Part shown: positions 1 through 8,306 of the stretch, in pieces
Layout: each line of letters begins with the position of its first letter
How positions within the stretch are numbered: the first letter of the stretch is position 1
Assembly: GCA_015163855.1 (NCBI GenBank)
Contig: JAAOIK010000013.1
Span: 1 to 38,042 of the forward strand
Direction: 5' to 3'
Source: Pseudobdellovibrionaceae bacterium
GTDB taxonomy: Bacteria > Bdellovibrionota > Bdellovibrionia > Bdellovibrionales > UBA1609
Length of the DNA stretch: 38,042 nucleotides
Program-made: the position numbers and the translations under genes
The notes under the pieces: generated by a model
What the model was told of the DNA's origin: nothing
Seen by the model: only the letters and a program-made list of their open reading frames with translations
Database searches by the model: none

Positions 1-489
1 AGCAACATCAATCCCAATGTCTTTTAACATATTTTTAGCTTCTTTACTGAAATGAATAGCAAACACTTGTTCCGCTTTTTGGTCTTCTCCTAAAGAAGAA
101 GATTCCATTTTAGGAACTAAAACAATGTGTTGCTTACCTAAAGTTAGGCTTCCACCAGCTGCTTCAAAAGTGATGTAGGCTTCGTCTAATAAACGAGCTA
201 AATCATCAGGATGCGTATCTAGTTGTTCTCCATTTTCACTGAAAACTTTTCCGTACCACTGACCAACATCTAAAGTCAATTTAGCATTGAACTTTTCTGT
301 TTCAATGTTTAAAGACATTTGTGCTTTTTGAGCAATAATGTTATGACGGCTCCATTTTTTTTTGTTCTCTTTACGGGTTTCTACATCCACTTTTACTCTA
401 CCAGAAGTGGAAATCTTAGCGGCTGCATAAGCACTTAAGCTAGCAGAAGCTAACAACATTGCTGTTGTATATTTTATTACGTTTTTCAT
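1..489 (-). CDS. Porin-like outer-membrane protein, N-terminal part (runs off window)
   Basis: Only the first 163 codons lie in the window; the frame is open to base 1. The ATG at 489 is preceded by a strong AGGAG-type ribosome binding site. The protein begins with a classic signal peptide (K-rich start, hydrophobic stretch, cut near SAYA-A at residues 21-24). Short alternating stretches follow: GRVKVDVET, AQMSLNIET, AKLTLDVGQWYGKVF, and then LLDEAYITF with a GSLTLGKQ turn at about residues 119-137. In porin-like families the pattern 'DEAY-hydrophobic-F ... GKQ' marks a strand pair and its loop, so an outer-membrane beta barrel is likely. I cannot name the substrate or the exact family (LbtU-like porins are one possibility). 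The barrel assignment is inference from pattern; the export signal is directly visible. Confidence 0.7.
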   Translation of the reverse strand, partial: MKNVIKYTTAMLLASASLSAYAAAKISTSGRVKVDVETRKENKKKWSRHNIIAQKAQMSLNIETEKFNAKLTLDVGQWYGKVFSENGEQLDTHPDDLARLLDEAYITFEAAGGSLTLGKQHIVLVPKMESSSLGEDQKAEQVFAIHFSKEAKNMLKDIGIDVA

Positions 490-821
490 CTTTCTCTCCT
501 TTTTTTGATTCTGCTTTTTTTAGCTAGAATCTTTATTTGTGTTAGCTCATCCACGGCTAACCCTAAAAGAAAAGCATTAAACACACCAAAAAACGAAAAG
601 TGAACTTAAGTGCTAAAAATACTAAAGAATTTGTAATTAGGCCCTTTTATTTTTTGGTATCAAGGGCTAAAAATTTTACTAAATAGGCCAATGTGATTCA
701 CTTTTAAACACTATAGTATAACAAAAATGGTCACCCTAAAATTTTTACAAACGCGATTTGTACTTTTTGCATAAAAAAGATAAACCTAGCCTACAGTCTT
801 TCTTATCTGCATACACAAGGC
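490..821. promoter_or_regulatory. Divergent intergenic region with weak promoter and hairpin candidates
   Basis: This 332-base gap separates two divergently transcribed genes and holds no convincing ORF. On the minus strand a possible promoter for the porin-like gene is TTGATA (658-663) and TAATTA (634-639) with an 18-base spacer, giving a long leader. A 6-bp inverted repeat GTTAGC/GCTAAC (541-546 and 556-561) lies in that leader. A second one, GCCCTT/AAGGGC, spans the promoter area near 641-667. On the plus strand I see no clear promoter for the gene at 822, only an AAGG ribosome binding site just before its ATG. All these assignments are weak. Confidence 0.3.
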
Positions 822-3185
822 ATGAAACATTATATATTAGTAATAAGCGCATTTCTTGTTTTTTTTAACAATACCAAAAGCTTGGCCAACGCCAGTGACA
901 GCGAGCCTAGCTTAAGTGAAAAAATTAAAAGCACCCACCGCTACGAATTAGACTCTAAATTGTGGGATTTTTTCGAAAACATTTCCTTTGGTGATTTAAT
1001 TAAAAATAATCGATGGCGATCGTCTTTAAATTTTCAAAGAACAGTAATCGACTATTATGATAATAAAGGGGTTATAATTGATACCACCAGCCTTCCTTTT
1101 GCATGGAATGTGGCCAGTAAAGATATTAAAAACTTATTGCCCGACAACTTACCTTCTGCCTTATCTGCGGATTTAAACTACAACTTAAATTTTGGTTTAA
1201 TTGCCCAAAGAATTTTAGTTATACCCGAAAAAGAAGTTTTTAAAAAACAAGCAAAAAAAGATTGGGTGCTAGAAACCCACACACAATTATTACAAACCAT
1301 AGAATCTTCGCCTTTAATTTTACAAAAAAAATTAAATCAAGGCAGCTCAAAGCCAGTCTCTTCTAAAAGCTTACTAGAAGAGGTGGATATTGCTCCCATA
1401 TCTTCAGATGGAATAAAAAGAGATGACTGGCGACACAGAACCTCAGACAGCTTATCTCAAAAATGGGACCAATTTTTATACACACTACAATTTAATTTTG
1501 ACAGTATTCAATACGAGCATTTTTTTAGCCGCTTTTTGCATATATTTAAAATTCCTTTGCGAGCACGCTTAGCCAAAAAATTATCTATGCAAGAAACCAT
1601 TAACTACACCGTTTATGGCGTGCATACCTTAGGCCCTTCTTTTAACTATAAAGGCAATTTAAATCTCAACATTACTGCTAACCCCTTTTATATAATCCGC
1701 AACGGGCAATTTAAAGTACAAGTACTAAGAACCGACCCTAATGATGTTAATAAGGTTTTATTAAAGTTTTCGCATTTAATTAGCAAAGGTGTTGGGTCTG
1801 GCATCAGCCTAAGCAATACCTCTTACTTGGTTAATAGCGTAAAAAACACCTTAAACTTAAATGGCGGAAATTTTTTAAAAAAAGCACTTACTTACCACAT
1901 TACTCCTTTAGTGTATTTTTCTAAAAACCAAACCAAATTGTCCATTGACGAAAGAACGCAAACTTATGTTTTTGATTTAAGCCACCCCAAGGCGGTAAAG
2001 GCTTATAACTATGCGGCTTTAGGAATGACTCACAAAACCGAAGAGATTATAAAAAGTTTAAAATATCTAGGGGAAAAAGCTCCTGTAAAAATTAAACAAC
2101 ATAGCCAGCGCAAGGGAGAAAGTAACTCCACTAGCTCGCGATTTCATATATTGGGCTCTACTTATCAGTGGAAACAAGATTGTGCTAAACAACTTAACCA
2201 CACCACTATTACTTTTAAAAAGAAAAACAAACACTTTTTAGATGTAGAGGGAAATATTTCTTGCGACGAAAAATCGGATTTAAGTTTTTTAAATTTTAAA
2301 AAAATTCGTGAAGAAAAAAAACTGCACTATATTTCTGGAGGAGTTTTAAAAGATCTCGACCAACCTAAAAAAGAAAGAGAAATTTATATCACTGCCATTT
2401 ATGCCTACAAATTTAAAGTTGCAAAAAATAGCGATAACTCTGCACACTATAATGATGTTAAAAAACAAATAGAGTATTTTAATTTAATTAGTAATCAATC
2501 GATAAAATTACCTTGCCCCGAATATAAAATACAAAACAAGAAGTTTTTTAACAATAAGTACAATTGGAACAGCCCCAAACTGGTAAAATATAATAAAAAA
2601 GTAAGCCAATGTATAAGCAAACATTTAAAAAATATAAAAATTCAACTAAAAATTTTTTATGATACCAAAAGTATTAAACATTTTTATTCTTACAAAAATA
2701 CATTTATTGTTAGTGCCATTCAAAAGGCTTTTAAAGAATATATTAATAGTGCTATTTTATCTGATATAGAAAACTCTTATTTGTTATCAAAAAAAGAAAA
2801 ACAAGAAAAAATACAGCAATACCAATCCAGCCCAAAAGAAACTTATAAACAGCAATATCGCTTTGTAGTTCGCGCGCTTAATAATAGCAAAAATGGGGCC
2901 TTTTTTAGCGCTCTTTCGGGGGGGCTTAAAGTTGTTGCTAAATCTTTAGAATATCTAGGCCTACCCTACAGCAAAGAACTAAGGCTAAAAGCAGCTATGC
3001 GACAATTATTTATTTCTTGGAAAGATATAAAAGCCTTAATTAAACAGCAACCAGAAACAGAAACAAAAAAAATAACCAAAGCTTTTTATAACATGTTTCG
3101 CTTTCCTCATTTTAGTAAAGAATATATTCATTTTTTAAGCATTACTAGCCAATACAAAAATGTAAACGCCATTCGCATAAAATAA
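822..3185 (+). CDS. Large exported protein of unknown function (787 aa)
   Basis: I do not recognise this protein. Residues 1-24 form a signal peptide (hydrophobic LVISAFLVFF core, cut likely near SLANA), so it is exported. The mature part is lysine- and asparagine-rich with no membrane segments. It contains a long region with alternating polar/hydrophobic stretches (about residues 230-430, such as NLNLNITANPFYI and HITPLVYFS) that could be beta-rich. Four to five cysteines fall in the middle third (DCAKQL, ISCDEK, LPCPEY, SQCISK), suggesting disulfides in the periplasm or outside. The C-terminal third looks helical and charged. The ATG is four bases after AAGG. The gene stands alone, convergent with the thiP-like gene. 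The reading frame is long and intact, with codon use like its neighbours, so it is a real gene. Confidence 0.8.
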   Translation: MKHYILVISAFLVFFNNTKSLANASDSEPSLSEKIKSTHRYELDSKLWDFFENISFGDLIKNNRWRSSLNFQRTVIDYYDNKGVIIDTTSLPFAWNVASKDIKNLLPDNLPSALSADLNYNLNFGLIAQRILVIPEKEVFKKQAKKDWVLETHTQLLQTIESSPLILQKKLNQGSSKPVSSKSLLEEVDIAPISSDGIKRDDWRHRTSDSLSQKWDQFLYTLQFNFDSIQYEHFFSRFLHIFKIPLRARLAKKLSMQETINYTVYGVHTLGPSFNYKGNLNLNITANPFYIIRNGQFKVQVLRTDPNDVNKVLLKFSHLISKGVGSGISLSNTSYLVNSVKNTLNLNGGNFLKKALTYHITPLVYFSKNQTKLSIDERTQTYVFDLSHPKAVKAYNYAALGMTHKTEEIIKSLKYLGEKAPVKIKQHSQRKGESNSTSSRFHILGSTYQWKQDCAKQLNHTTITFKKKNKHFLDVEGNISCDEKSDLSFLNFKKIREEKKLHYISGGVLKDLDQPKKEREIYITAIYAYKFKVAKNSDNSAHYNDVKKQIEYFNLISNQSIKLPCPEYKIQNKKFFNNKYNWNSPKLVKYNKKVSQCISKHLKNIKIQLKIFYDTKSIKHFYSYKNTFIVSAIQKAFKEYINSAILSDIENSYLLSKKEKQEKIQQYQSSPKETYKQQYRFVVRALNNSKNGAFFSALSGGLKVVAKSLEYLGLPYSKELRLKAAMRQLFISWKDIKALIKQQPETETKKITKAFYNMFRFPHFSKEYIHFLSITSQYKNVNAIRIK

Positions 3186-3201
3186 AACAATAAGTGATTT
3201 T

Positions 3202-3297
3202 TTAAATTACTTAGTTTTTAAATTGCTTAGTTATTAAATTGCTTAGTTTTTAAATTGCTTAGTTATTAAATTGCTTAGTTATTAAACTACTTAGCTT
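3202..3297. repeat. Tandem repeat, six 16-bp units, between convergent gene ends
   Basis: Six consecutive 16-base units start at 3202, 3218, 3234, 3250, 3266 and 3282. The consensus is TTAAATTGCTTAGTTA, with the first and last units most diverged. The last unit overlaps the final codons of the minus-strand permease gene, whose stop (TAG on the minus strand, 3287-3289) lies inside it. Sixteen is not a multiple of three, so the TAG/TAA triplets in the array fall in all frames. The core AAATTGCTTAGTTA also occurs in the repeat at 17827-17939. Confidence 0.9.
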
Positions 3298-4813
3298 TTA
3301 AAGCTTTTTTGTTAGTCGTATTGTAGCCTAGCATGTATGGCAGGCCTGTTTGCAATAGGTAAAATAAAAAAAGGCCCAGCAGCAGCAATAACAAAGAATA
3401 AACGCCTGCTTGCTCCCATCGATAAGAAGACAACAAAGAATGTATAACCAAAGATAGCGATACATCTTTGGGTAGTAAAATGGCACTTAAGGCAAAGTCG
3501 CCACAGCCCCATAAAGCCGCCACTCCCGAAGAAAAACTAATATATTTTATTGTTTGTGGAAAAATAATTTTTTTTAAAATAAAAAAATGCGAAGCCCCTA
3601 AGCTTTGTGCTAAATAAAATTGCTCTTTTAAAGACTCTAACAAAGTCTCTAACTTTAAGCGATAAAAAATTGGCCAAAATAAAACACTTAAGGCTATAAA
3701 TAACAAAGCATACTTAATAAATGCAAAATTATAATTTTGTGCTAATAACAAATAAGCAAAACCTATTAAAACTAAGCTGGGACTAATATAAAAAGTTAAA
3801 AAACGACGAAAACAAGAGCTAAAGCCTAAACTGGCGGTTAATAATAATAAAATAAACACCCCTAAACCCACAAAAAAACCTTGTAAAAAAGAATAATAAT
3901 ACAAAGACCAATCCATAGTATATAAATGACTACTGCTAATATTAAAAGCCATAGATAAAAACCCTAATATAATTATAATAGATATTAAAAAAGGAATGCT
4001 TAATAACCAAATGTTAGAAAAATAAAAAAGCCCCTTAACAGAATTTACCGACATTTTAGAAGTGGAAAAAACACTATGTTTTTTTTTAAAAAAATAAACG
4101 GCTATACCAAAACCTAAAAAAACCAAGGCTTGTGTTATAGATAAAAGCACTGCTTGTTTCCATTGACCATATAATGCAATTTTTTCGTAAATAAAAACTT
4201 CTAAAGTGCGCTCAATACCAGAACTTAATAATAAAGGAATAGAAAAACTAGTAAAATACAATGCAAAAAAAAATAAAACCGAAATAAATAATTCGTATTT
4301 TAAAAATTTTATAACTGCATACCAAAAAGCAAAGCCCCCACTTCCCTCCACACAAGCTAAATCGGCCATGCCTGCTATTTTTTTAGAAAATAAACTGCAA
4401 AGCAAAATAGTGCACAAACCCGTATTAATAAAAACATGCACTAAAACAATAGCTGGAAAGCCATAAAATATAACAGAAAACCAAGAGCTAATAGAAAAAA
4501 AAGATAGCACTACAAATAATGAAGGGATAAAATTAGGCAATAAAAAGAAAAATATAATCTTTTTCTTTAACCTAGAGTTTTTAACAGCCAGCAAACCCAA
4601 AGCCCCTAAAAAGCCCAAAACGATGGTAATAAAGGTGCTTAAAAAAGATTGTTTAAAAGTAAAAAGAAAACTTTGCCAAAAAGCAGTATCAAACATAGCA
4701 TAAAAGCCCGTGTGTGACGAAAAATTATACAATAAATAAGTGCCTAAAATTAAAAAAGGGCTAAGTAACAAAAGATAAAGAAAAGTAGATAAACTATTGG
4801 TGTATAATTTCAT
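3287..4813 (-). CDS. thiP: ABC transporter permease, ThiP-like (double permease domain)
   Basis: This 508-residue protein is almost entirely hydrophobic, with about twelve membrane segments arranged as two permease halves, as in ThiP and FbpB-type importers. Each half has a cytoplasmic coupling loop: around residues 150-170 (ACVEGSGGFAFWY) and around 400-420 (AQSLGASHFFILKKIIFPQ). The second is a good match to the EAA-loop pattern A-x-x-L-G-A-x-x-x-x-x-x-x-I-x-x-P. The next gene upstream encodes a ThiB-like binding protein and ends 7 bases before this start, so they form one operon. Family knowledge makes thiamine (or thiamine phosphates) the likely cargo. The ATPase (ThiQ) expected third is absent from this window and must be encoded elsewhere or shared. 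The last codons lie inside a 16-bp tandem repeat. Confidence 0.8.
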   Translation of the reverse strand: MKLYTNSLSTFLYLLLLSPFLILGTYLLYNFSSHTGFYAMFDTAFWQSFLFTFKQSFLSTFITIVLGFLGALGLLAVKNSRLKKKIIFFFLLPNFIPSLFVVLSFFSISSWFSVIFYGFPAIVLVHVFINTGLCTILLCSLFSKKIAGMADLACVEGSGGFAFWYAVIKFLKYELFISVLFFFALYFTSFSIPLLLSSGIERTLEVFIYEKIALYGQWKQAVLLSITQALVFLGFGIAVYFFKKKHSVFSTSKMSVNSVKGLFYFSNIWLLSIPFLISIIIILGFLSMAFNISSSHLYTMDWSLYYYSFLQGFFVGLGVFILLLLTASLGFSSCFRRFLTFYISPSLVLIGFAYLLLAQNYNFAFIKYALLFIALSVLFWPIFYRLKLETLLESLKEQFYLAQSLGASHFFILKKIIFPQTIKYISFSSGVAALWGCGDFALSAILLPKDVSLSLVIHSLLSSYRWEQAGVYSLLLLLLGLFLFYLLQTGLPYMLGYNTTNKKALKAK

Positions 4814-4820
4814 AAACTAA

Positions 4821-5882
4821 TTATTGCGTATGCAAAAAATATTTTTTCCAAAACTGCAAAGAAGTATTTACCAATTTTTTGTTTATAAAATAATCCAATA
4901 ATGCCGGTTTAGTTAATTTAGCAAAAACACTATGGTCGCTAACTCCTTTAATAACCGGAAACATAAAATTTTTAAACATAATTTGTTTTTGCACTTTTTT
5001 AGTTAATAAAAAAGCCAGTAATTTTTTAGCTAATAAACAATTTTTACATCTGTTGGGAATAGCCATCATTTCGATTTGATAAGGGTGAGGGCTTTTAAAA
5101 ATAGCCATTTTATAGTTAGGGTTATTTTCTTCTATAATGTGATAAGCTATAGAACTTAAATACGAAAACACAATGTCGCGATAATTGGCCTTAAATAAAG
5201 TATAAGATTTAGACCAAGAATTAGAAATATGCCCAACCTGTTTGCGCAATTGCTTTAAAAAAGGCGGTGGTTTTTTTACGCTTAAGTTTAAATGAATTAA
5301 AAATTGTAAACCCGCAGAACTGGTTAGTGGATTTTGCAAAGCAATTTTATTTTTTAATTTTGGGTTTAATAAATCGCCAAAAGATTGTGGAATATTTTTT
5401 AAACCCTTTTTGTAAATAAACCCCATAGGCGACCAATCATAGGGGAAAAAATAAGTTCCAATTAACGGATTTTTTACACTGCTATTTTTAATAGCTTTTA
5501 CCCACCGAGCTTTAAGATTTACTTTTTTCCAAGAAAATAAAGAGGCTGCCTCTAGCATAGAAAATTGATCTAAACCAATAACTAAATCGACTCTGTCGTT
5601 ACCTAATAACTGCATTCTTCTTAATATCATTCTAGCATCACCTGCACGAACCCAATGCAGCCTGCAATTGCAAGTTTTTTCAAATTCGGTTTTAATATAC
5701 TTACCCACTCCCCACTGGCTAATAAAACTAGAGTAGGTATAAACATACACCGCAGGCTTTAATGGTTTGTTTTTTTGAAGTTTACTATATAAAAGAAAAG
5801 GCGAATTAAAGAAAAAAAAAGCGATTAACACGAAAGCAAAAGCAAAAGCGCCAACTACAAACCGCTTATTTACCACAGCCAA
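4821..5882 (-). CDS. thiB: Periplasmic thiamine-binding protein, ThiB-like
   Basis: This 353-residue protein resembles ThiB, the binding component of thiamine/TPP ABC import. Landmarks in family order are: VYTYSSFISQWGVG near residue 47 (ThiB: VYTYDSF-x-S-E-W-G), a C-N-C pair at about 71-73 in an FE-x-x-C-x-C context, DLVIGLDQ near 98, FFPYDWSPMGFIY near 145, and SWSKSYTLF, FSYLSSIAYHI and EMMAIPNRC further on. The N-terminus is one uncut-looking hydrophobic segment (residues 8-26), so the protein may be membrane-anchored. The start is TTG at 5882, supported by AAAAGG eight bases upstream; it overlaps the 3' end of the DoxX gene by 13 bases, suggesting coupled translation. Thiamine as ligand is inferred from similarity. 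Confidence 0.8.
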   Translation of the reverse strand: MAVVNKRFVVGAFAFAFVLIAFFFFNSPFLLYSKLQKNKPLKPAVYVYTYSSFISQWGVGKYIKTEFEKTCNCRLHWVRAGDARMILRRMQLLGNDRVDLVIGLDQFSMLEAASLFSWKKVNLKARWVKAIKNSSVKNPLIGTYFFPYDWSPMGFIYKKGLKNIPQSFGDLLNPKLKNKIALQNPLTSSAGLQFLIHLNLSVKKPPPFLKQLRKQVGHISNSWSKSYTLFKANYRDIVFSYLSSIAYHIIEENNPNYKMAIFKSPHPYQIEMMAIPNRCKNCLLAKKLLAFLLTKKVQKQIMFKNFMFPVIKGVSDHSVFAKLTKPALLDYFINKKLVNTSLQFWKKYFLHTQ

Positions 5883-6352
5883 CCATTATACCTTTTGTAA
5901 AAAAAGTAATCCATTCCTAAACAACGGCCTGCCCCAATAAACCCCATGGAAATAAAACTTAAAAGTAAAATTTGAAAAAAAGGAGTAATAGAAGACACCT
6001 CTATTAATAAATAAAAAGTGCATAAAACCACACCTAAAATAGAGCTTATTCGAACTAAAAACCCACTAATAAAACTAAAGCCAATAAATAACTGTAAAAA
6101 AAATAAAAGATAAGCAAAAAATTGCCAAGAAGGAATGACCGCTTCGCTAATAAAATATTTAAAATTAACCGAAGCTTGCGAGCTACTTAATAATTCGCTT
6201 AAATCTCTAGCTAACCGAGGTGTTACTAAATAATTAGTATTTAATTTGTCCATGCTTTGGTTTAAAAAATAAAACCCAATGCCAATTCTAAAAATAGCTA
6301 AAGGAAAAATATGTGCTGTAAATTTAATACTTTCTAAAAAAGAATAAAACAT
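5870..6352 (-). CDS. DoxX-like small membrane protein
   Basis: This 160-residue protein has four hydrophobic segments. Near its start is the pattern AIFRIGIGFYFLNQSMDKL, which matches the DoxX family opening (a-R-i-g-l-G-x-x-F-l-x-x-G-x-x-K-L). DoxX relatives are quinone-linked or redox-associated inner-membrane proteins whose exact role is usually unknown. Here it is the first gene of a unit with thiB and thiP-like genes (it overlaps thiB by 13 bases). This suggests a role connected with the imported compound, but that is inference. It begins with ATG at 6352 and has no ribosome binding site. A near-consensus promoter ends five bases upstream (see 6358-6387). Confidence 0.65.
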   Translation of the reverse strand: MFYSFLESIKFTAHIFPLAIFRIGIGFYFLNQSMDKLNTNYLVTPRLARDLSELLSSSQASVNFKYFISEAVIPSWQFFAYLLFFLQLFIGFSFISGFLVRISSILGVVLCTFYLLIEVSSITPFFQILLLSFISMGFIGAGRCLGMDYFFYKRYNGWLW

Positions 6353-6357
6353 AAAAT

Positions 6358-6387
6358 ATAATAGTAATAATTATAAAAAACTGTCAA
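6358..6387 (-). promoter_or_regulatory. Promoter for doxX-thiB-thiP operon, apparently leaderless
   Basis: On the minus strand TTGACA (6387-6382) and TATTAT (6363-6358) are separated by 18 bases, a near-consensus sigma-70 promoter. Only five bases separate the -10 box from the ATG at 6352, so transcription should start at or within the start codon. No Shine-Dalgarno sequence is present. Confidence 0.6.
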
Positions 6388-6405
6388 GACGGTTGGGCTT
6401 TCTGT

Positions 6406-7053
6406 CTAGCTTTGCCTTAACTCACTGTAGTAAGGACACTCTTTTTTAAAAAAACAAAGTTTGCACTGGGGAGAGCGCGCCTTACACAAAGCTCTACCAT
6501 GAAGAATTAGCCAATGTGATAAAATAATCCAATATTTTACAGAAATAACTTTTTGCAACTGCTTTTCGATAATTACGGGGTTGTTAGACTTAGTCCAACC
6601 AAAACGAAATGCTAGCCTTTTTACATGAGTATCTACCACTATACCTTCTGGCTTGTTAAAAATAACTCCTAAAACAACATTGGCCGTTTTGCGACCCACC
6701 CCTGCTAATTGAATTAAATCTTTTAAATTATCGGGAACTTGTTTGTTAAAATGTTTTACAAGACTTTGGCTACAACTAATAATATTTTTTGCTTTATTAT
6801 GATAAAAACCAGTGCTGTGTATTAACTTTTCTACCGATGCTAACCTAGCCTTAGCCATTAACTCGGCAGTGGGGTATTTTTTAAATAACAACGGTGTAAC
6901 TTGATTAACTCTTTTATCTGTACACTGCGCACTTAAAATAGTAGCGATTAATAACTGAAAAGCCCCTTTGTGAATAAGGGCGCACTGTGCATCTGGATAA
7001 TTTTTTTTTAAAGCACGAAAAGCTTTGTTATAATCTAAAGGAAGATTTTTCAT
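6406..7053 (-). CDS. nth: Endonuclease III (DNA glycosylase/AP lyase)
   Basis: This 215-residue enzyme removes oxidised pyrimidines in base-excision repair. It has the full set of Nth landmarks. The helix-hairpin-helix LAGVGRKTANVVLG is at residues 116-129, with catalytic Lys122. Catalytic Asp141 lies in VVDTHVKR. The C-terminal 4Fe-4S cluster ligands are Cys190, 197, 200 and 206 with the canonical C-x6-C-x2-C-x5-C spacing. SAQCTDKRVN at 41-50 is also typical. Length matches the family (E. coli 211). It follows gltA by 26 bases on the same strand and may be cotranscribed with it. The ATG at 7053 lacks a ribosome binding site, the upstream bases being a run of T. Confidence 0.95.
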   Translation of the reverse strand: MKNLPLDYNKAFRALKKNYPDAQCALIHKGAFQLLIATILSAQCTDKRVNQVTPLLFKKYPTAELMAKARLASVEKLIHSTGFYHNKAKNIISCSQSLVKHFNKQVPDNLKDLIQLAGVGRKTANVVLGVIFNKPEGIVVDTHVKRLAFRFGWTKSNNPVIIEKQLQKVISVKYWIILSHWLILHGRALCKARSPQCKLCFFKKECPYYSELRQS

Positions 7054-7079
7054 AAAAAAAAATACTTACTTTTAATAAT

Positions 7080-8210
7080 TTAGCGTTGGTCAAAAGGCTT
7101 CCATAGCTGACCCGCCTTTCCTCTCCACTGACCTTTTGGGCGGTAAATGCGATTGTCCTCCCATTGCTCTAAAATATGAGCTAGCCAACCAGAAATTCTA
7201 GACGCTGCAAAAATAGGTGTAAATAAATCGCTGGTAATACCTAAACTATAATAAACCGTTGCTGAATAAAAATCGACATTGGGTAAAATATTTTTTTCTT
7301 TTTTCATTAAGCTTTCTAATAAATTAGACATTTCAAATAAATGTGCATTACCAGATTTTTCACACAATGACTGGCTCATAGATTTTAGTACTTTTGCCCG
7401 AGGGTCTCCATTTTTATACACGCGATGACCAAAACCCATAATTTTATATTTATTTGCTAATGCATTTTTTAACCAAGCCTCTACATTGTCTACCGATCCA
7501 ATGTCTTTTAAAGTTTTTAAAACTTCCTCATTAGCTCCACCATGCAAAGGCCCTTTTAAAGCACCAATAGCACTTACAATACTAGAGTACATATCGCTTA
7601 AAGAAGAAGCGGTAACTCTTGCTGTAAAAGTAGAGCAATTTAAACTATGGTCGGCGTGTAAAATTAAACAAGTATCAAATACCTTTGTTTGCTCTTCGGT
7701 AGGCTCCTCCCCTTGAAGGCAATTTAAAAAATTCCAAGCCATAGAATATTCTTTTTGAATAGGTAGTAAATCACGACCTTGCCTTAAACAATTAAACAAA
7801 GCCACCAAAGACAACATTTTTCCAGTTAATGCGTTTCGGATAAATAATTGATCTTCCTTTTGTGTAGATTGTGATTTTGGGTCTAGTAAAGCCAAAACAG
7901 AAATTGCTGTTCTTAACCACGCCATAGGGTGAACTTCCTTTACTGGCAAAGCCTTTAGCTGAAGTATTTCTGCATCAGAAAAGCTCATATTAGATAATAA
8001 GTTTTGTTGTAAAACTTGCAGCTCTTCCTTATCAGGCAACCGGTTATTCCACAATAAAAAGATAACCTCTTCGAAAGAAGAATGAGCTGCTAAATCTTCA
8101 ATCGTAAAACCACGATAAAATAAAGTTGCATCTATAATAGAAGATACTGCAGTACTACAAGCCACTACCCCTTCTAAACCTCTGTCCATTGCACCTTCAT
8201 ATTTTTGCAT
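7080..8210 (-). CDS. gltA: Citrate synthase (short type)
   Basis: This 376-residue protein belongs to the citrate/2-methylcitrate synthase family and condenses oxaloacetate with acetyl-CoA. Catalytic His223 (GPLHGGANEEV), His262 (MGFGHRVYKNGDPRA) and Asp313 (NVDFYSATVYYSLGI) are present, as is HADHSLNCSTFTARV at 185-199. RIYRPKGQWRG near the C-terminus forms the oxaloacetate/CoA site. It is the short, probably dimeric form. A second paralogue at 33181 sits beside prpB and is the better methylcitrate synthase candidate; its equivalent segment reads LDFPAGPAYF. So this copy is most likely the TCA-cycle enzyme. GGGG-T-AGG just upstream of the ATG at 8210 is the ribosome binding site. Confidence 0.9.
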   Translation of the reverse strand: MQKYEGAMDRGLEGVVACSTAVSSIIDATLFYRGFTIEDLAAHSSFEEVIFLLWNNRLPDKEELQVLQQNLLSNMSFSDAEILQLKALPVKEVHPMAWLRTAISVLALLDPKSQSTQKEDQLFIRNALTGKMLSLVALFNCLRQGRDLLPIQKEYSMAWNFLNCLQGEEPTEEQTKVFDTCLILHADHSLNCSTFTARVTASSLSDMYSSIVSAIGALKGPLHGGANEEVLKTLKDIGSVDNVEAWLKNALANKYKIMGFGHRVYKNGDPRAKVLKSMSQSLCEKSGNAHLFEMSNLLESLMKKEKNILPNVDFYSATVYYSLGITSDLFTPIFAASRISGWLAHILEQWEDNRIYRPKGQWRGKAGQLWKPFDQR

Positions 8211-8306
8211 AACCTACCCCTTTTATACTATGTCTATACTTATTTTTTAATAATCAGCGATTAATAACTAACTTGGAATTTAATAAATGTAAATAGGAAT
8301 AATGTA

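Noticed and set aside
3202-3297. Recombination (att) or transposon end
   Set aside because: No integrase, transposase or tRNA target is near, and the units are direct repeats of a gene end rather than flanking inverted repeats.
4206-4466. Plus-strand frame inside the thiP-like gene
   Set aside because: It is antisense to a well-supported membrane protein and has no start signals or family features.
6353-6405. TPP riboswitch for the thiamine-type operon
   Set aside because: The gap is only 53 bases and is filled by a promoter reaching the start codon; there is no room or conserved TPP motif.
7080-8210. This citrate synthase as the methylcitrate synthase
   Set aside because: The paralogue next to prpB has the LDFPAGPAYF segment typical of PrpC; this copy is isolated from prp genes.
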